A stretch of 28,586 nucleotides of DNA from Acanthaster planci. Its lineage: Eukaryota; Echinodermata; Asteroidea; Valvatida; Acanthasteridae. A program made the position numbers and the translations under genes. The notes under the pieces were generated by a model. The model made no database searches. It worked only from the letters and a program-made list of their open reading frames with translations, and had not been told where the DNA came from. Positions 12,301-20,620 of this stretch are shown in pieces; within the stretch, counting starts at the first letter, position 1, and every line of letters starts with the position of its first letter. The stretch lies in contig NW_019091486.1 in NCBI RefSeq assembly GCF_001949145.1, positions 1,226,068 to 1,254,653 on the forward strand, written 5' to 3'.

Positions 12301-15300
12301 ACTTCTTAGCTGTATCTAGTTTGTGAGAAACATGTTACTTGCATGCAACACTGATTTTTAAGTTCAACTAATACCTGTACGAGGACAATAATTACCCTGC
12401 TTCCACATGCACCTGTCATCATCGCCAGAGAATAGACGCGGAAGCGAATAGATGAAATGTTGCATGAAAGTGGTTCATTGCAATACAGGCAACACTTTTA
12501 GAGATTCCAACTGATTTGTTTGTAAACGTTTCAGAAAATGAGTGTGTGGTCAATATGAGTGTGACCTCAACTTTTCTATTTTTCATCGACGGTTCAGCAT
12601 TTCCACCGTGCAAGCGCACGGAGGAAAAGGGGGAAAAAGGTGTTCGAACCGAAATGGCATACAGATCTCATGACGATCCATTTATGCCGTGTGTTTACAT
12701 TTTAATATAAGGTGAAGACCCCAAACACAAAACACACACCAACATTGCTGCATTGCATAGCTCCGTCATTCGCTTGTAGTTTAGAAAAAGTGACGAAAAT
12801 GCTCTTTTTTTCTTGAACACGGAAAACTATTTTAAGCTGTTTGTCACATCTTCCTTGATTGTTCTTCCTTTTACAACGGATAACCCTCAGTCCCAAAATA
12901 CTGAACTTGTTTTTCAGAGAGGGAGAGATTGTTAAATGTACTTTTTTTAGGTTTATAGGGGAGTCTCTTTTAAGGCTGCGTGTGGAACCAATAAAAATAC
13001 ATGTAGTTTATAAAAACTTAAAAGTAAAAACTGGAAACTCGAAAACTATTCATGTAAATGCCTTAGATACTTTTCCTATTCGGCAACAAACAAAGTGACA
13101 GTGTATGATTAAAACATTTGATAATGCCCACTGCGATTTGCTGGCATACGAGACAGTTTAATGGTCCCTATTGGTCAAGAAACTCGCCATGCACACGCCA
13201 AGTCTATTCAAAGGAACTTCTTCTGGAGTACTTGCACAAGGAAATGGATGCAGTTGTTCAGGACTAAAATGACACCGACTTCTTTTGACAATCTAACTAA
13301 AATGATTTTTTATGGATGGGGATAAATATATGACTGGTCAGTCTTAAACTAACGATTAAGACTGGCTCAGGAGACTGTATGAACGCTGATAATGTCCCCG
13401 CTCGGGCATTAGCCCCATCCATTCTTCTGAGCCGGTCTTTGAAAAGACTTTAAATTGTATTTTTCAAATTAACTTCATAGACGGCTTGTATGTATTAAAT
13501 TCAATTTTGTTTGTAACGGGGCAAGCCTCCCGTTTTAGGCCAACCATGAGAACGAAATGCTAAACAAAGTTCAAGTGGGTGTAAACACACACCACTTTAA
13601 GTGCTCCTTATGTAGGTGCGCTTTCCGTGCAAAATGAGAAATGATCCAGTACGAAGTTTCAGCACAGGAAACGGAAAAAAGACGTAGTTTCGTAATATCC
13701 AATGACATAATGTTTAAATGATCTTAATGAGATGTACGTATTGCCAGGTAGGCACCGGTGTGTATCTGGAGGTCAGTTCCAACGCTGGACATGCCTTGGA
13801 CTTGCACTCGAGGCAGTGACAGTCGGTGACAAAATTTTGCTGCAGTTGACTACCTTAAAAACGGGCTTACAAACGAAAAACATCGTTATGAGGAAGTGTC
13901 GTGATTGTCCATATGGATGAGTATCTTTCACAATTTTCACATCCCCCACTGGCTGTTTTTAAAGTCAGAAGTAGGTTCCAAAATAGAAGAAAACGAAATT
14001 ATGCATGCATAATATTATGTTCATAGAGCAACATTAAATTACTGGAGGGCTATAGGTTCCCGTTCCCGGTGCTTGGTTTTTCATATTCATGAGCAGCCTT
14101 CCTCACACATGAATTATCAATATCCTGAATATCATGTCATAGGGTGAAAATAACCATACTAGAATTCTGCAAGAGTTACCTTTTCCCCTTTTTTTGCACG
14201 GTAGGCATCACAAAATAGGATTTAACGTGCGTTAGTCCAAAAGTACTAGTTAGTCCTCAGCTCTCGCTGTCTTACTCTCTATCTGCCTATTCTTGTAAAT
14301 CTGCCCATCTTCTTGTACAACTTAGTCAAATTTAGCCTAGTATCATGCATAAATCTGTTTAGAGTTTTGTTACTTCCATATCCCTATTTACTTTCTCTCG
14401 GTCTTCCAAAATATCCTGCTGAGTATCATTATCTTTTAAGGCCTTGTCACACTACAGCCTTTCAACCCAGGTTGAACTCAACCCTGAGCGAGCCCATGGC
14501 CGCGCCCTGGGTTGAAAATTGAATTTTTCAACCAAGCATTCAACCCAGCATTGTTTCACACTTGTTTCGTGTGAATTGAGCTTACTTGGATGAGTTCAAC
14601 CCCGTGAGCACAAACAATTTTCAACCCGGGTTGAAAATCTCAACCCTGGTCCGGAGCAGGTGGGAGCAGGGATGAAAATTTTCAAGTGTGAATCGCCGCC
14701 AGTTTCAACCCTGTGTCAACCCCGAGATTTGTCCAGTGTGAAAAGGCCTTTTGATGTAGGTAACTTGGCAAGAAGTCTTGCACTTATTAAAAACATTTGC
14801 CTGACCGCCAAAAGGGTCTTTCTATTGGCCTTATCTCTGGCTTGATCTTCCGCCACACCCCTGTCGGTGTTCTTTTAATGGTTTTTACTCCAAATTTCCT
14901 CGATGGCTTCCTTTGACTCTTGTAGCCAATCTATATAGGCGACATTGTCTTCCAAATCCGCCAATGAGCAATGAAATGAGCCAATGAGAAATTGAAAGAG
15001 CAAGAAAGTGATGAAATTTGCAAGAAATGAGCAATCGAATGAGCAAATGAACAATGGAATGAGCAGTTGTTCTTTTTTAACTATTTTTTTTCATTTAAAG
15101 ATCATCCTTCGTAGGGTCAACATGAGTGTTATTTCTGCAGTCATACTCCATGCTTGTCACTGGTGTGAAAAAAGATGGGCAGAGACATAACCTGCGGAGA
15201 CAGGTGGAAAAAACAAAGGAACAGAGGAATGCTGAAGGGATGAGGTTCGGCGAAGATCCTGAAGTTATTCACTATGAATACCCTGACGTGTTATTCTGAA

Positions 15301-18300
15301 CCTGACAAATATAGCCTTCTGATAGCTCTCTGTGAACATGCATGTACAGTGGAACGCCGCTATAACGAACAAGACGGGTCCACGCTACAGCGGACGTTCG
15401 GGGCAGCGAAATTAACTGCCGAACGTTTCCTGCCATGTTGAATAGGGCCCTGTCTTGCCTAACTGAAGTATGGAATTCCCTATCTGCCGTCGTGCGTTGT
15501 GCGTCGTCCGTCGTGCGTCGCCCGTCGTGCGTCGCCCGTCGTGGTTTTTTTGTCACGATTGCGCAGAGGTATTTTTAACTTTGACCCTTGATCGTTTCAC
15601 ATGTACATGTCCTTGTTCGATTGATCCACCATGCCTGACTCTCATTTTAGCAACAGAACTAGAAGATGTACAAGTATTCGTGTTTGAGTTGCGCCAAACT
15701 CCAACTGAAAGAAGAAAGAAAGAACGTGTATATGAAATAATACCGTTTTGGTATAAATAAATAAATTCACAAAATAGACTTTTGTTAGGGTAGATTGTTT
15801 TTCTCGATAACTTAGTTACTCTAGACGTAACTTTACTTGTTAACAGCCTGATTTTAGGTCTATAGCCTACGTAATATTTCTGTCTGTCCCTGCACGATAT
15901 CCCACAGAGCGGAATGTAAATAATAGATTATTTACAAGGTTTGATTCCTTAATAATTTTCATAAGAGACGAACTGATTCAACATTATTTTGAGGGAGGGT
16001 ATACCTGTGATGAAATCTGCTGTATACTCCAAGTTAGACATGACTTTCGTTGCAGGTTGGCTCACAGAAGTCTTTTAAACAGTAACGTTACTTGTTAGCC
16101 CCCTAAATAATGCTGATGTGCTTGACAACCTGCTCTCATTGGTCTATCCACCACGGCATACACACCCACAAAAACCAACACGTCATATTTTCTGAAACTT
16201 AAACCAAGTGGTAATTGCCACCTAACAATACATTTTAAAAACAGTTTGTTATCCACAGCACGTCTAGTATGTCTGGATATCAAGGTGAAATTGAGAGAAC
16301 AAGATTGAATGTATGTATCGGTTGGCAGATTTCTTCCTGGAATTTGATGAAAACAAGTCGGCACATTTTTACAGTATGCAAATTAGAATAACACTGTGGA
16401 TCAGTTGGCCGGAACATTTTTGNAATGCTGATGTGCTGGACAACCTGTTCTCATTGGTCTACCCACCATGGCATACACACCCACAAGAACCAACACGTCA
16501 TATTTTCTGAAACTTAAACCAAGTGGTAATTGCCCCCTAACAATACATTTAATAAACAGTTTGTTATCCACAGCACGTCTAATATTTCTGGATTTCAAGG
16601 TGAAATTGAGAGGACAAGATGGAATATCTGTATCGGTTGGCAGTTTTCTTCCTGGAATTTGCTGAAAACAAGTCGGCATATTTTTACATTATGCAAATTA
16701 GAATAACACTGTGGATAAGTTGGCAGGAACATTTTTGCTGAAAATGTTTTTCCCAAAAAAACACTTGGTTGAATTCTCAAAGAGGCGATATTTTCTTGTC
16801 AAGGGGCAGGGGTAGTCTAGCATTATTGGAATTAATTATGTGACTAGTATATGCTTTGCAGGTGGGATTTGTACTTGCCTTATTCGGAAAAGATCTTTAG
16901 AAGTGAATGGAATCATCACATTGTTATTTGTTAAACCCCGGCTTTTGCATGTCCTATGCAACCCGTTTGATTTTTGATGGGCGACGCACGACGGACTACG
17001 GACGACGGAAAATGGCATGTTTGGAACTGGTAAATGGCAGAATTGGGACACAACAAAAAGCAAAATGCGACGGACGACGGGCGACGGCAGATATGGAATT
17101 CCATACTGAAGTGCACCCTCTTGTGATAATGCTTCGCAGTTTTCCCGATGTTTTGCTGTTGCACTCACGTTTAAGGTGCTCTGGCCGTTACTAGAAGACG
17201 ACTTCGAACATGTGCCGACCAGTGACTCATGTTATTACATGTACCCAGTTTCTCAGCTAGCTAATTACAATGAACTCTTCAACAACTAGTGGCTTTCCCT
17301 TCTAACCCTTGAGGAAATAATGGTCATTTGTCATTCTCCAACATAAAAACACCGACTGTTTTATCAAGTTGGCGTTTGGGAATTACAAACGGCAACTGCA
17401 TAATGTTCGGTAGGTTTTGAGCACAACATATTGGGATCCAAAGATGATGTTCAGTATAGATAAATGTTTGGTATAGCGGTGTTCGGTGTCGCTGCGTTCC
17501 ACTGCACTAGTGTTGAAGGATATCACAATTTTATCATTAAAATACGATGTTGCCCCCAAATTGGAATCGCCTATATGCGCTTTCAAAAATTATCGAAATA
17601 TGGGATATTTCGGTTTTTTATCAGCGATTTTCTCAACCTGAGTCTCCCCCCAAAATAAACCAAGGAAACTGTTTTCCCTCTCAAGTTACTGGCTTATATC
17701 AACTGGGTAAAATCTAATCTCTTTGAGGTTTTGCTATAATGTATGTAAGGTGTCAAACATCAGGTATTAAGATGATTAAATGCTAATCATTTTAAATAAG
17801 CATCGATTTTCATGAAAGGTACACACGTACCAAGACTCAAGCGCAGCTGTAATGGAAATTCCTACAGGTGTTTCAGATCTAACACAATGTAAAATTTACA
17901 GTATATTCTAGTAACGTGCGCATATTAAAATCATGTCATTATAACCCCACGTCAATATATTCTTATACGGGATATATCGTTTTTTATCAGCGATTTTCTC
18001 AACCTGAGTTTCTAAAAAAATAAATCAGGGAAACTGTTTTCCCTCAAAAGTTACGGGTTTACGTCGACTGGGTGAAAGCCAATCTCTTTGAGATTTTGCT
18101 ATAATGTATGTAAGGTGTCAGATCTCAGATATTAAACAGATTAAATGCCAATCATTTAAATAAGCAGCGATTTTCCTGAAAAGTGCACACGTGCCAAGAC
18201 CCAAGCGCAGCTGTAACGCAACTTCCTACGGGTGTTTCAGATCTAACACAATGTAAAATGTACAGTGTAATACTTATTACCGCTAATTGGTCATTAGGGA

Positions 18301-20163
18301 GACATTCCCATAAGAACTTTACTGTCTCATAATTCAATATTCCCTAATCTGATCTGAACCAAGCTTTGTATGTTTTCATTTTAGGCCCTAAACTATCATC
18401 TCTCCAAATANNNNNNNNNNNNNNNNNNNNNNNNNNNNNNNNNNNNNNNNNNNNNNNNNNNNNNNNNNNNNNNNNNNNNNNNNNNNNNNNNNNNNNNNNN
18501 NNNNNNNNNNNNNNNNNNNNNGCATATTATAATTATGTCATTACAACCTGACGTTGATATATTCTTATAACCGTAACGATGTTTTTGCATCTTATGAACA
18601 TTTAACAATGGATGTTTATTTTGCCACAGCCCGCATAAATCGCCAATTAGGAATTTTAAGCTCTGTTTTCGGGATGTGCGTGTATAAACCATTCATTTTG
18701 ACGAGAAGAATTTTTTCGATAGCTGCCAAACTTGCAGTTTTGTACGCAAAAGAAAAACCGTGGTTTTCGGAGCCGTCAAACCATGCAATAACAAATAGTT
18801 TCCACGCGGTTGTCGGTGCTGATGTCTCAGGAACGGTGCCTGATTCTCGAGGAAAACAGATTTGCAGAAGACAGTTGTTTGTCAGTAAGTTTACGTATAC
18901 AACAAACGACGTGGCTGTTTCAGCCTGTATTAATTGGTTTAAAGGCATTTTCCCAAGCCACATTGCTTGTGCATTGACATTTACAGTCGGGAAGTTCTTT
19001 TTAACCATGCACAATTTGGTAACGATTTTACCGTCGCAGCGACCAAAATCAACGACAAAAATATCAATGTCGACAGCACTGACATGTACCAAGCTTAATA
19101 AAATGTCTGTGGTTGAATAATCGGTTTGTAAACATCCTGATACTTCCGCCAACAATTCAATAATTAGATATGATTTCCATACCCAACCCCTTATCACATA
19201 CCTACAGGTTGTTCAGACGTGTTTTCAACCCCTATTATTGCATTTAGAGTTAATCTCTGAAAGTGATTGCAGAATTTGTTTTCCTTCGTAGACATTACAG
19301 ATTCAGCTCCTGTGAGTAAGTTCTTGTGTTCTCATGGCGTTTCATGTGTTTTTTGTGTGACTGAAGTTGTCACCGAAGTAAACAAGCTCAATTAAGTTAT
19401 TTGAGTAAACGGTTGAATACGTTACGAAATAAAATTTTATATTGCTGTGTTTGCTCGTATTTTTTATGCGCAATTTTTATAATTGATTTGCATATAACCC
19501 CCTGAGGGTCCCTCCATTCGATTAAAATGTACCACTTCACAGAAACAAAACGCTTGCCATAATGAAGATATTTGCGGGCCAGTTAAGACTCACAAGATGT
19601 CATGATCTGATGGCAAGATACCCAATATCGAAGACGACTCCATTTGTCAGGACATGCACTCATTCACCCACACGGGATTTTTCGTATTTTGGTCTTTCAT
19701 AAAGTAACAGCAAGAATTTTTTCATTGAAGGAAGGTTTCGCTTGGCTATCTGTAATGCTTACCACAGTTGGCATTTAAAGGACGCCTGTCATGCCTGTCA
19801 ACCAAATTCTATTTTTATATCCTCAGGAGTCGACCATTAAAAGCCATTAGTGTGTGGTTTATGTTGCATATACAGGTTAAGAGAAAACTCTATTAGTTGA
19901 CAAAACTAGTATATACGAGGCTCACTGACCCGAATTGCTCCAACTGCAGCAAATGCCTTGCTCCCACCACCTTCAACGGAGAAGTTAGTGAATTGGAAGA
20001 CGTATCCCTCTAGTTCCTCCTTTTGACTAGGCGTGAGGAAGGGGGAAGTCGACGCCACAACGGGCTTACTAGCCTGACCTCCATCGCCTTGTCCTTGAAT
20101 GTGCGACATGTACAGATTCGTATTACCTGATCTCTTGGCAAATTCTGAGGGTGCGTCGGTCAT
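3252..20163 (-). CDS. Patatin-like phospholipase gene B (six visible exons, 3' incomplete)
   Basis: Spliced minus-strand gene: 20163-19930, 10146-10002, 8406-8270, 6855-6720, 5535-5440, 3382-3252. The exons total 879 bases, or 293 codons in one frame with matching phases (0,1,0,1,1,0). The product is a patatin-fold serine acyl hydrolase that should cleave fatty acyl chains from phospholipids or neutral lipids. Visible hallmarks are the oxyanion loop GGGSK at residues 65-69, the nucleophile motif GASAG with Ser96, a conserved KTTPDMPIRQAVRMSCSIPG block ending at residue 218, and the dyad DGG with Asp236. The Ser-Asp spacing of 140 residues suits the family. The N-terminal 50 residues are polar, with no clear signal peptide or membrane helix. 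The C-terminal strand carrying RTIGIDT is missing from what I can see. All expected catalytic residues are intact, so activity is plausible. A retrotransposon remnant lies just downstream. Confidence 0.9.
3383..5439 (-). other. Gene B intron 5
   Basis: 2.06 kb of non-coding sequence with no exon seen. It contains a copy of a dispersed hairpin repeat near 4708-4790 (listed separately), a GC-rich CGCCCTGTTCGGGCGCTGGG patch near 4281, and a CG-rich GGCGCGCGCGCGGCAAG patch near 4977. Confidence 0.7.
4708..4790. repeat. Dispersed hairpin-type repeat, copy 1
   Basis: GAACGCTGATAACGCCCTCG and the following GAGCATT...GCCCATGCTCCTGAGTCTGTCTT match the sequence at 13381-13440 with scattered differences. 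Two copies in this window identify a dispersed element; neither contains an ORF. Superfamily unknown. Confidence 0.6.
5440..5535 (-). CDS. Gene B exon 5: DGG catalytic aspartate
   Basis: 96 bases, acceptor TTTCTTTCATCAG, donor GTAAAA at 5439, phase 1 in and out. Encodes VYCPVKVQKGKTNDYFVDGG followed by LLCNYPIHCYD. Asp236 of the DGG motif completes the Ser-Asp dyad, and NYPI after it is the usual continuation. Confidence 0.92.
5536..6719 (-). other. Gene B intron 4
   Basis: 1.18 kb, AT-rich, no exon or clear repeat seen. A short GTGCTATAACTGCTATAACTG double repeat lies just inside its 5' region near 6595-6616. Confidence 0.65.
6720..6855 (-). CDS. Gene B exon 4: central sheet and SIPG block
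   Basis: 136 bases, acceptor CCCTGCACTAG, donor GTATTT at 6719, phase 0 in and phase 1 out. Encodes LYQQTGRELCITVTNMNNMD, then a CTYCHVKTTPDMPI segment, then RQAVRMSCSIPG. The GREL-C-I-T-V-T-N strand and the TTPDMPI...SxSIPG block are typical of patatin-like proteins and precede the catalytic aspartate. Confidence 0.92.
6856..8269 (-). other. Gene B intron 3
   Basis: 1.41 kb without a recognisable exon on either strand. I saw no inverted-repeat element in it. Confidence 0.65.
8270..8406 (-). CDS. Gene B exon 3: GWHPG segment
   Basis: 137 bases, acceptor TGGTCTAATTCCAG, entered in phase 1 (GAC codon split). Encodes SLLPNMLRKFGWHPGNKIYE and a DLTFEE end. The GWHPG-x-K-x-Y-x-W segment and the DLTF stretch occupy the usual place between the serine elbow and the central sheet. 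The donor is weak (GAG then GTTGGC at 8269), but it gives phase 0 and joins exactly to LYQQTGREL of exon 4. Confidence 0.88.
8407..10001 (-). other. Gene B intron 2 with repeat insertions
   Basis: 1.6 kb. 8990-9060 is rich in short GACTCGAGT palindromes, suggesting a decayed mobile element; the 113-codon frame over 8774-9115 has no recognisable domain. 9324-9850 is the first copy of a dispersed repeat described separately. Confidence 0.6.
9324..9850. mobile_element. Dispersed non-autonomous element, copy 1
   Basis: About 525 bases aligning along nearly their whole length with 23879-24442: shared AGAATCAC-TTTTGTGTATCTC, GCATTTCTGGAC, GAGGGCGCTTTT, TCCAGGAAGACATGGTTCA, TTTCTGTGAAAAG and AGAAATTTTCT blocks in the same order. 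The right end CCCTTTAA is the inverse of the TTAAAGG at the left end of copy 2, indicating short terminal inverted repeats. No ORF. Confidence 0.7.
10002..10146 (-). CDS. Gene B exon 2: GASAG nucleophile elbow
   Basis: 145 bases with acceptor TTGACCACAG and donor GTAAGT at 10001. It encodes VLEELGYWGNIKRF then GASAGS, the GxSxG lipase elbow (Ser96 of the joined protein), followed by VVAAFGAVGYNSHDIEKF. Ends in phase 1. This is the strongest single hallmark of the patatin family in the window. Confidence 0.93.
11073..11172. repeat. Dispersed repeat with partner at 11625
   Basis: CAGACATTCGAGTCAAAAGC and the following CAATAGTCTA...GCGAATAATGATACACCCTACAAGAA match 11625-11700 (CAGACATTGGAGTCAAAAAT...GCGATTAATGATACATTCCACAAGAA). 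Copy 1 also holds a short internal duplication, TTGCTAAGTTGCCCAATTGC (11110 onward). Confidence 0.55.
11625..11700. repeat. Dispersed repeat, second copy
   Basis: Same orientation as the copy at 11073-11172 but lacking the internal duplication. The GATTAATGATA core also occurs near 3154, so the family is probably more widespread. Type unknown. Confidence 0.5.
13358..13439. repeat. Hairpin-forming dispersed repeat, copy 2
   Basis: AAGACTGGCTCAG (13358-13370) pairs with CTGAGCCGGTCTT (13427-13439) with one mismatch, around a 56-base loop that begins near GAACGCTGATAATG. The right part matches 4708-4790. This looks like a small non-autonomous element; target duplication not seen. Confidence 0.55.
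13440..14437 (-). other. Gene B intron 1, unassigned
   Basis: No exon, RNA gene or clear repeat recognised. Confidence 0.55.
14438..14750. mobile_element. MITE with AAGGCCTT termini
   Basis: 313 bases bounded by 16-base terminal inverted repeats: AAGGCCTTGTCACACT at 14438 and its inverse (AAGGCCTTTTCACACT) ending at 14750, one mismatch. The interior is packed with TTTCAACCC / GGGTTGAAA inverted pairs, including the palindrome TTTTCAACCCGGGTTGAAAA near 14612-14631. No ORF, so it is non-autonomous. Only TT is shared by both flanks, so a longer target duplication is not evident and the superfamily is unassigned. Confidence 0.82.
14751..15343 (-). other. Gene B intron 1 segment with degenerate GAGCAATGAAAT repeat
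   Basis: 14960-15068 consists of degenerate units resembling GAGCAATGAAAT (GAGCAATGAAATGAGCC, ATGAGCAATCGAATGAGC and so on), a decayed minisatellite. The rest shows nothing recognisable. Confidence 0.55.
15344..15370. mobile_element. Possible mariner/pogo-type terminal repeat
   Basis: TACAGTGGAACGCCGCTATA followed by ACGAAC resembles the CAGTGGAACC...TATAACG termini of pogo/Tigger-like mariner elements, with TA at its edge as in TA target duplications. No partner terminus or transposase was found nearby, so this is a fragment at best. Confidence 0.35.
15466..15543. repeat. CGTCGTGCGTCGCC minisatellite with GGAATTCC edge, copy 1
   Basis: After AGTATGGAATTCCCTATCTG comes a run of GTCGTGCGTCG / GTCGCCC units. 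The inverse of this arrangement is found at 16976-17112 with the same GCAGATATGGAATTCCATACT edge, so both belong to one dispersed family in opposite orientation. Confidence 0.7.
16109..16738. repeat. 315-bp tandem duplication
   Basis: Copies 16109-16423 and 16424-16738 both begin AATGCTGATGTGCT and both end GGAACATTTTTG, with roughly 90 percent identity by eye. The single N (16423) falls exactly at the junction. The open frames over it on the minus strand are similar in both copies, but they have no splice or domain support and are probably by-products. Confidence 0.9.
16976..17112. repeat. GACGGACGACGG minisatellite family, copy 2
   Basis: GGGCGACGCACGACGGACTA near 16979 and CGACGGACGACGGGCGACGG near 17068, then GCAGATATGGAATTCCATAC. 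This is the reverse-oriented relative of 15466-15543. The two form an inverted pair about 1.5 kb apart. Confidence 0.65.
17117..17601 (-). other. Gene B intron 1, unassigned
   Basis: No exon, RNA gene or repeat recognised between the minisatellite and the next tandem block. Confidence 0.5.
17602..18568. repeat. 367-bp tandem duplication, second copy interrupted
   Basis: Copy 1 is 17602-17968, from GGGATATTTCGG to ATATTCTTATAC. Copy 2 starts at 17969 (GGGATATATCG), follows copy 1 to about 18270, and resumes after the gap at 18522 with GCATATTATAATTATGTCAT, the equivalent of 17918 onward, ending near 18568. So 18271-18521 is an insertion, or a collapsed region, inside copy 2. No ORF. Confidence 0.85.
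18411..18521. other. Assembly gap (111 N)
   Basis: A run of 111 N inside the interrupted second copy of a tandem repeat. The repeat probably caused the assembly break, and the true length may differ. Confidence 0.98.
18616..19295 (-). CDS. Unrecognised coding gene nested in gene B intron 1
   Basis: A long minus-strand frame runs from about 19210 to a TAA at 18618-18616. Its codons show a strong RNY pattern (for example GTC GAC ATT GAT ATT), the mark of real coding sequence. The antisense frame that is also open is shifted so that its second base is mostly a pyrimidine, which explains it as a shadow. The frame itself has no ATG near its 5' end. Upstream, an ATG at 19295 opens MSTKENKFCNHFQRL and reaches a good donor (AG then GTATGT at 19201). 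An acceptor TATCAG at 19138-19137 restores the long frame in the right phase, giving 204 residues across a 65-base intron. The open frame extends above this ATG to a CACAG acceptor-like site at 19310, so more 5' exons are possible. AATAAA overlaps the stop codon. Product unknown; it contains hydrophobic strands such as DIDIFVVDF and KLFVIAWF but no motif I can name. Confidence 0.55.
19296..19929 (-). other. Gene B intron 1, 5' end
   Basis: Between the nested gene and exon 1. No exon or repeat seen, apart from AT-rich sequence near 19430-19490. Confidence 0.55.
19930..20163 (-). CDS. Gene B exon 1: start codon and oxyanion loop
   Basis: 78 codons from ATG at 20163-20161. An in-frame TAA 24 bases upstream of the ATG supports this start; a second Met at residue 19 is a less likely alternative. 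Residues 1-50 are polar and rich in Gly, Ser and Gln. VFQFTNFSVEGGGSKAFAAV (residues 55-74) is the first patatin strand with the glycine-rich oxyanion loop. The exon ends at AIR with donor GTCAGT at 19929, phase 0, and joins cleanly to VLEELGYW of exon 2. Confidence 0.88.
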
Positions 20164-20297
20164 AGTCGGGAAAGGCTGTCTCCGTTACGAACTTACGTGA
20201 GGTAGGCCAAGCGTTGGTCGATTGCGAAATGATGTACATGTACATGTATACCTGACAAAACAGGTCACGTGTACAAGCCAATGTGGCATGAACAGTA
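20164..20297 (-). promoter_or_regulatory. Gene B upstream region with E-box
   Basis: 134 bases between the start codon and a MITE. Contains CACGTG (20266-20271) and an alternating TACATGTACATGTA stretch near 20234-20248. No TATA box is apparent. If the transcription start lies here, the 5' UTR is short; otherwise the MITE is part of the transcript or promoter. Confidence 0.35.
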
Positions 20298-20620
20298 AGG
20301 GTGCATTCGATTAGCTTACACGTGTAAGTCAAACTTACACGAGAGCGTCCGTTTAGCCATCACGTGATCCTCGTGCCTGCCCTGGTGTCAGTCAGCCACT
20401 ATTACCCCGGCTGGCGAGTGGGTCCCTGGAGGCTGTCCGAGTGTAATGGCGTCACGGATGGACTGTTCGTGCATGGACGTACATGATGGAACGTGGCGGT
20501 GACTTGACCTTTTTCCCAGAATGCCTTGGCGATTGCACTGCAGCGTTCGATTACCCTCATTTCGAGGCTGCCCTTGCGTGTAACACTGGTGTGTTCAGGG
20601 AACCTAATCGAACGCACCCT
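20298..20620. mobile_element. MITE with AGGGTGCRTTCGATTAG termini
   Basis: 323 bases with 18-base terminal inverted repeats: AGGGTGCATTCGATTAGC at 20298 and the inverse of CCTAATCGAACGCACCCT ending at 20620 (two mismatches). The interior has CACGTGA palindromic pieces (near 20361) and no meaningful ORF. The AGGGTGCGTTCG-type end recalls hAT-like non-autonomous elements, but no 8-base target duplication is visible, so the assignment is tentative. It sits directly upstream of gene B's first coding exon. Confidence 0.8.

Larger units (their letters stand above)
10147..13357 (-). other. Gene B intron 1, left part
   Basis: No exon recognised in this stretch. It contains a dispersed repeat pair at 11073-11172 and 11625-11700. 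The remaining frames of 60-125 codons show no domain and lie on both strands without splice support. Confidence 0.6.

Noticed and set aside
14960-15068. CRISPR-like or regular tandem array
   Set aside because: Units are degenerate, unspaced and short; this is a decayed minisatellite in eukaryotic intron DNA.
16095-16679. Two similar 89-92 codon minus-strand ORFs
   Set aside because: They mirror a 315-bp tandem DNA duplication. There is no splice site, domain or codon bias, and one spans the N.
18554-19120. 188-codon plus-strand ORF
   Set aside because: The opposite strand shows RNY coding bias; in this offset frame the second codon base is mostly a pyrimidine, so stops are rare by consequence. 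It also starts inside a tandem repeat.
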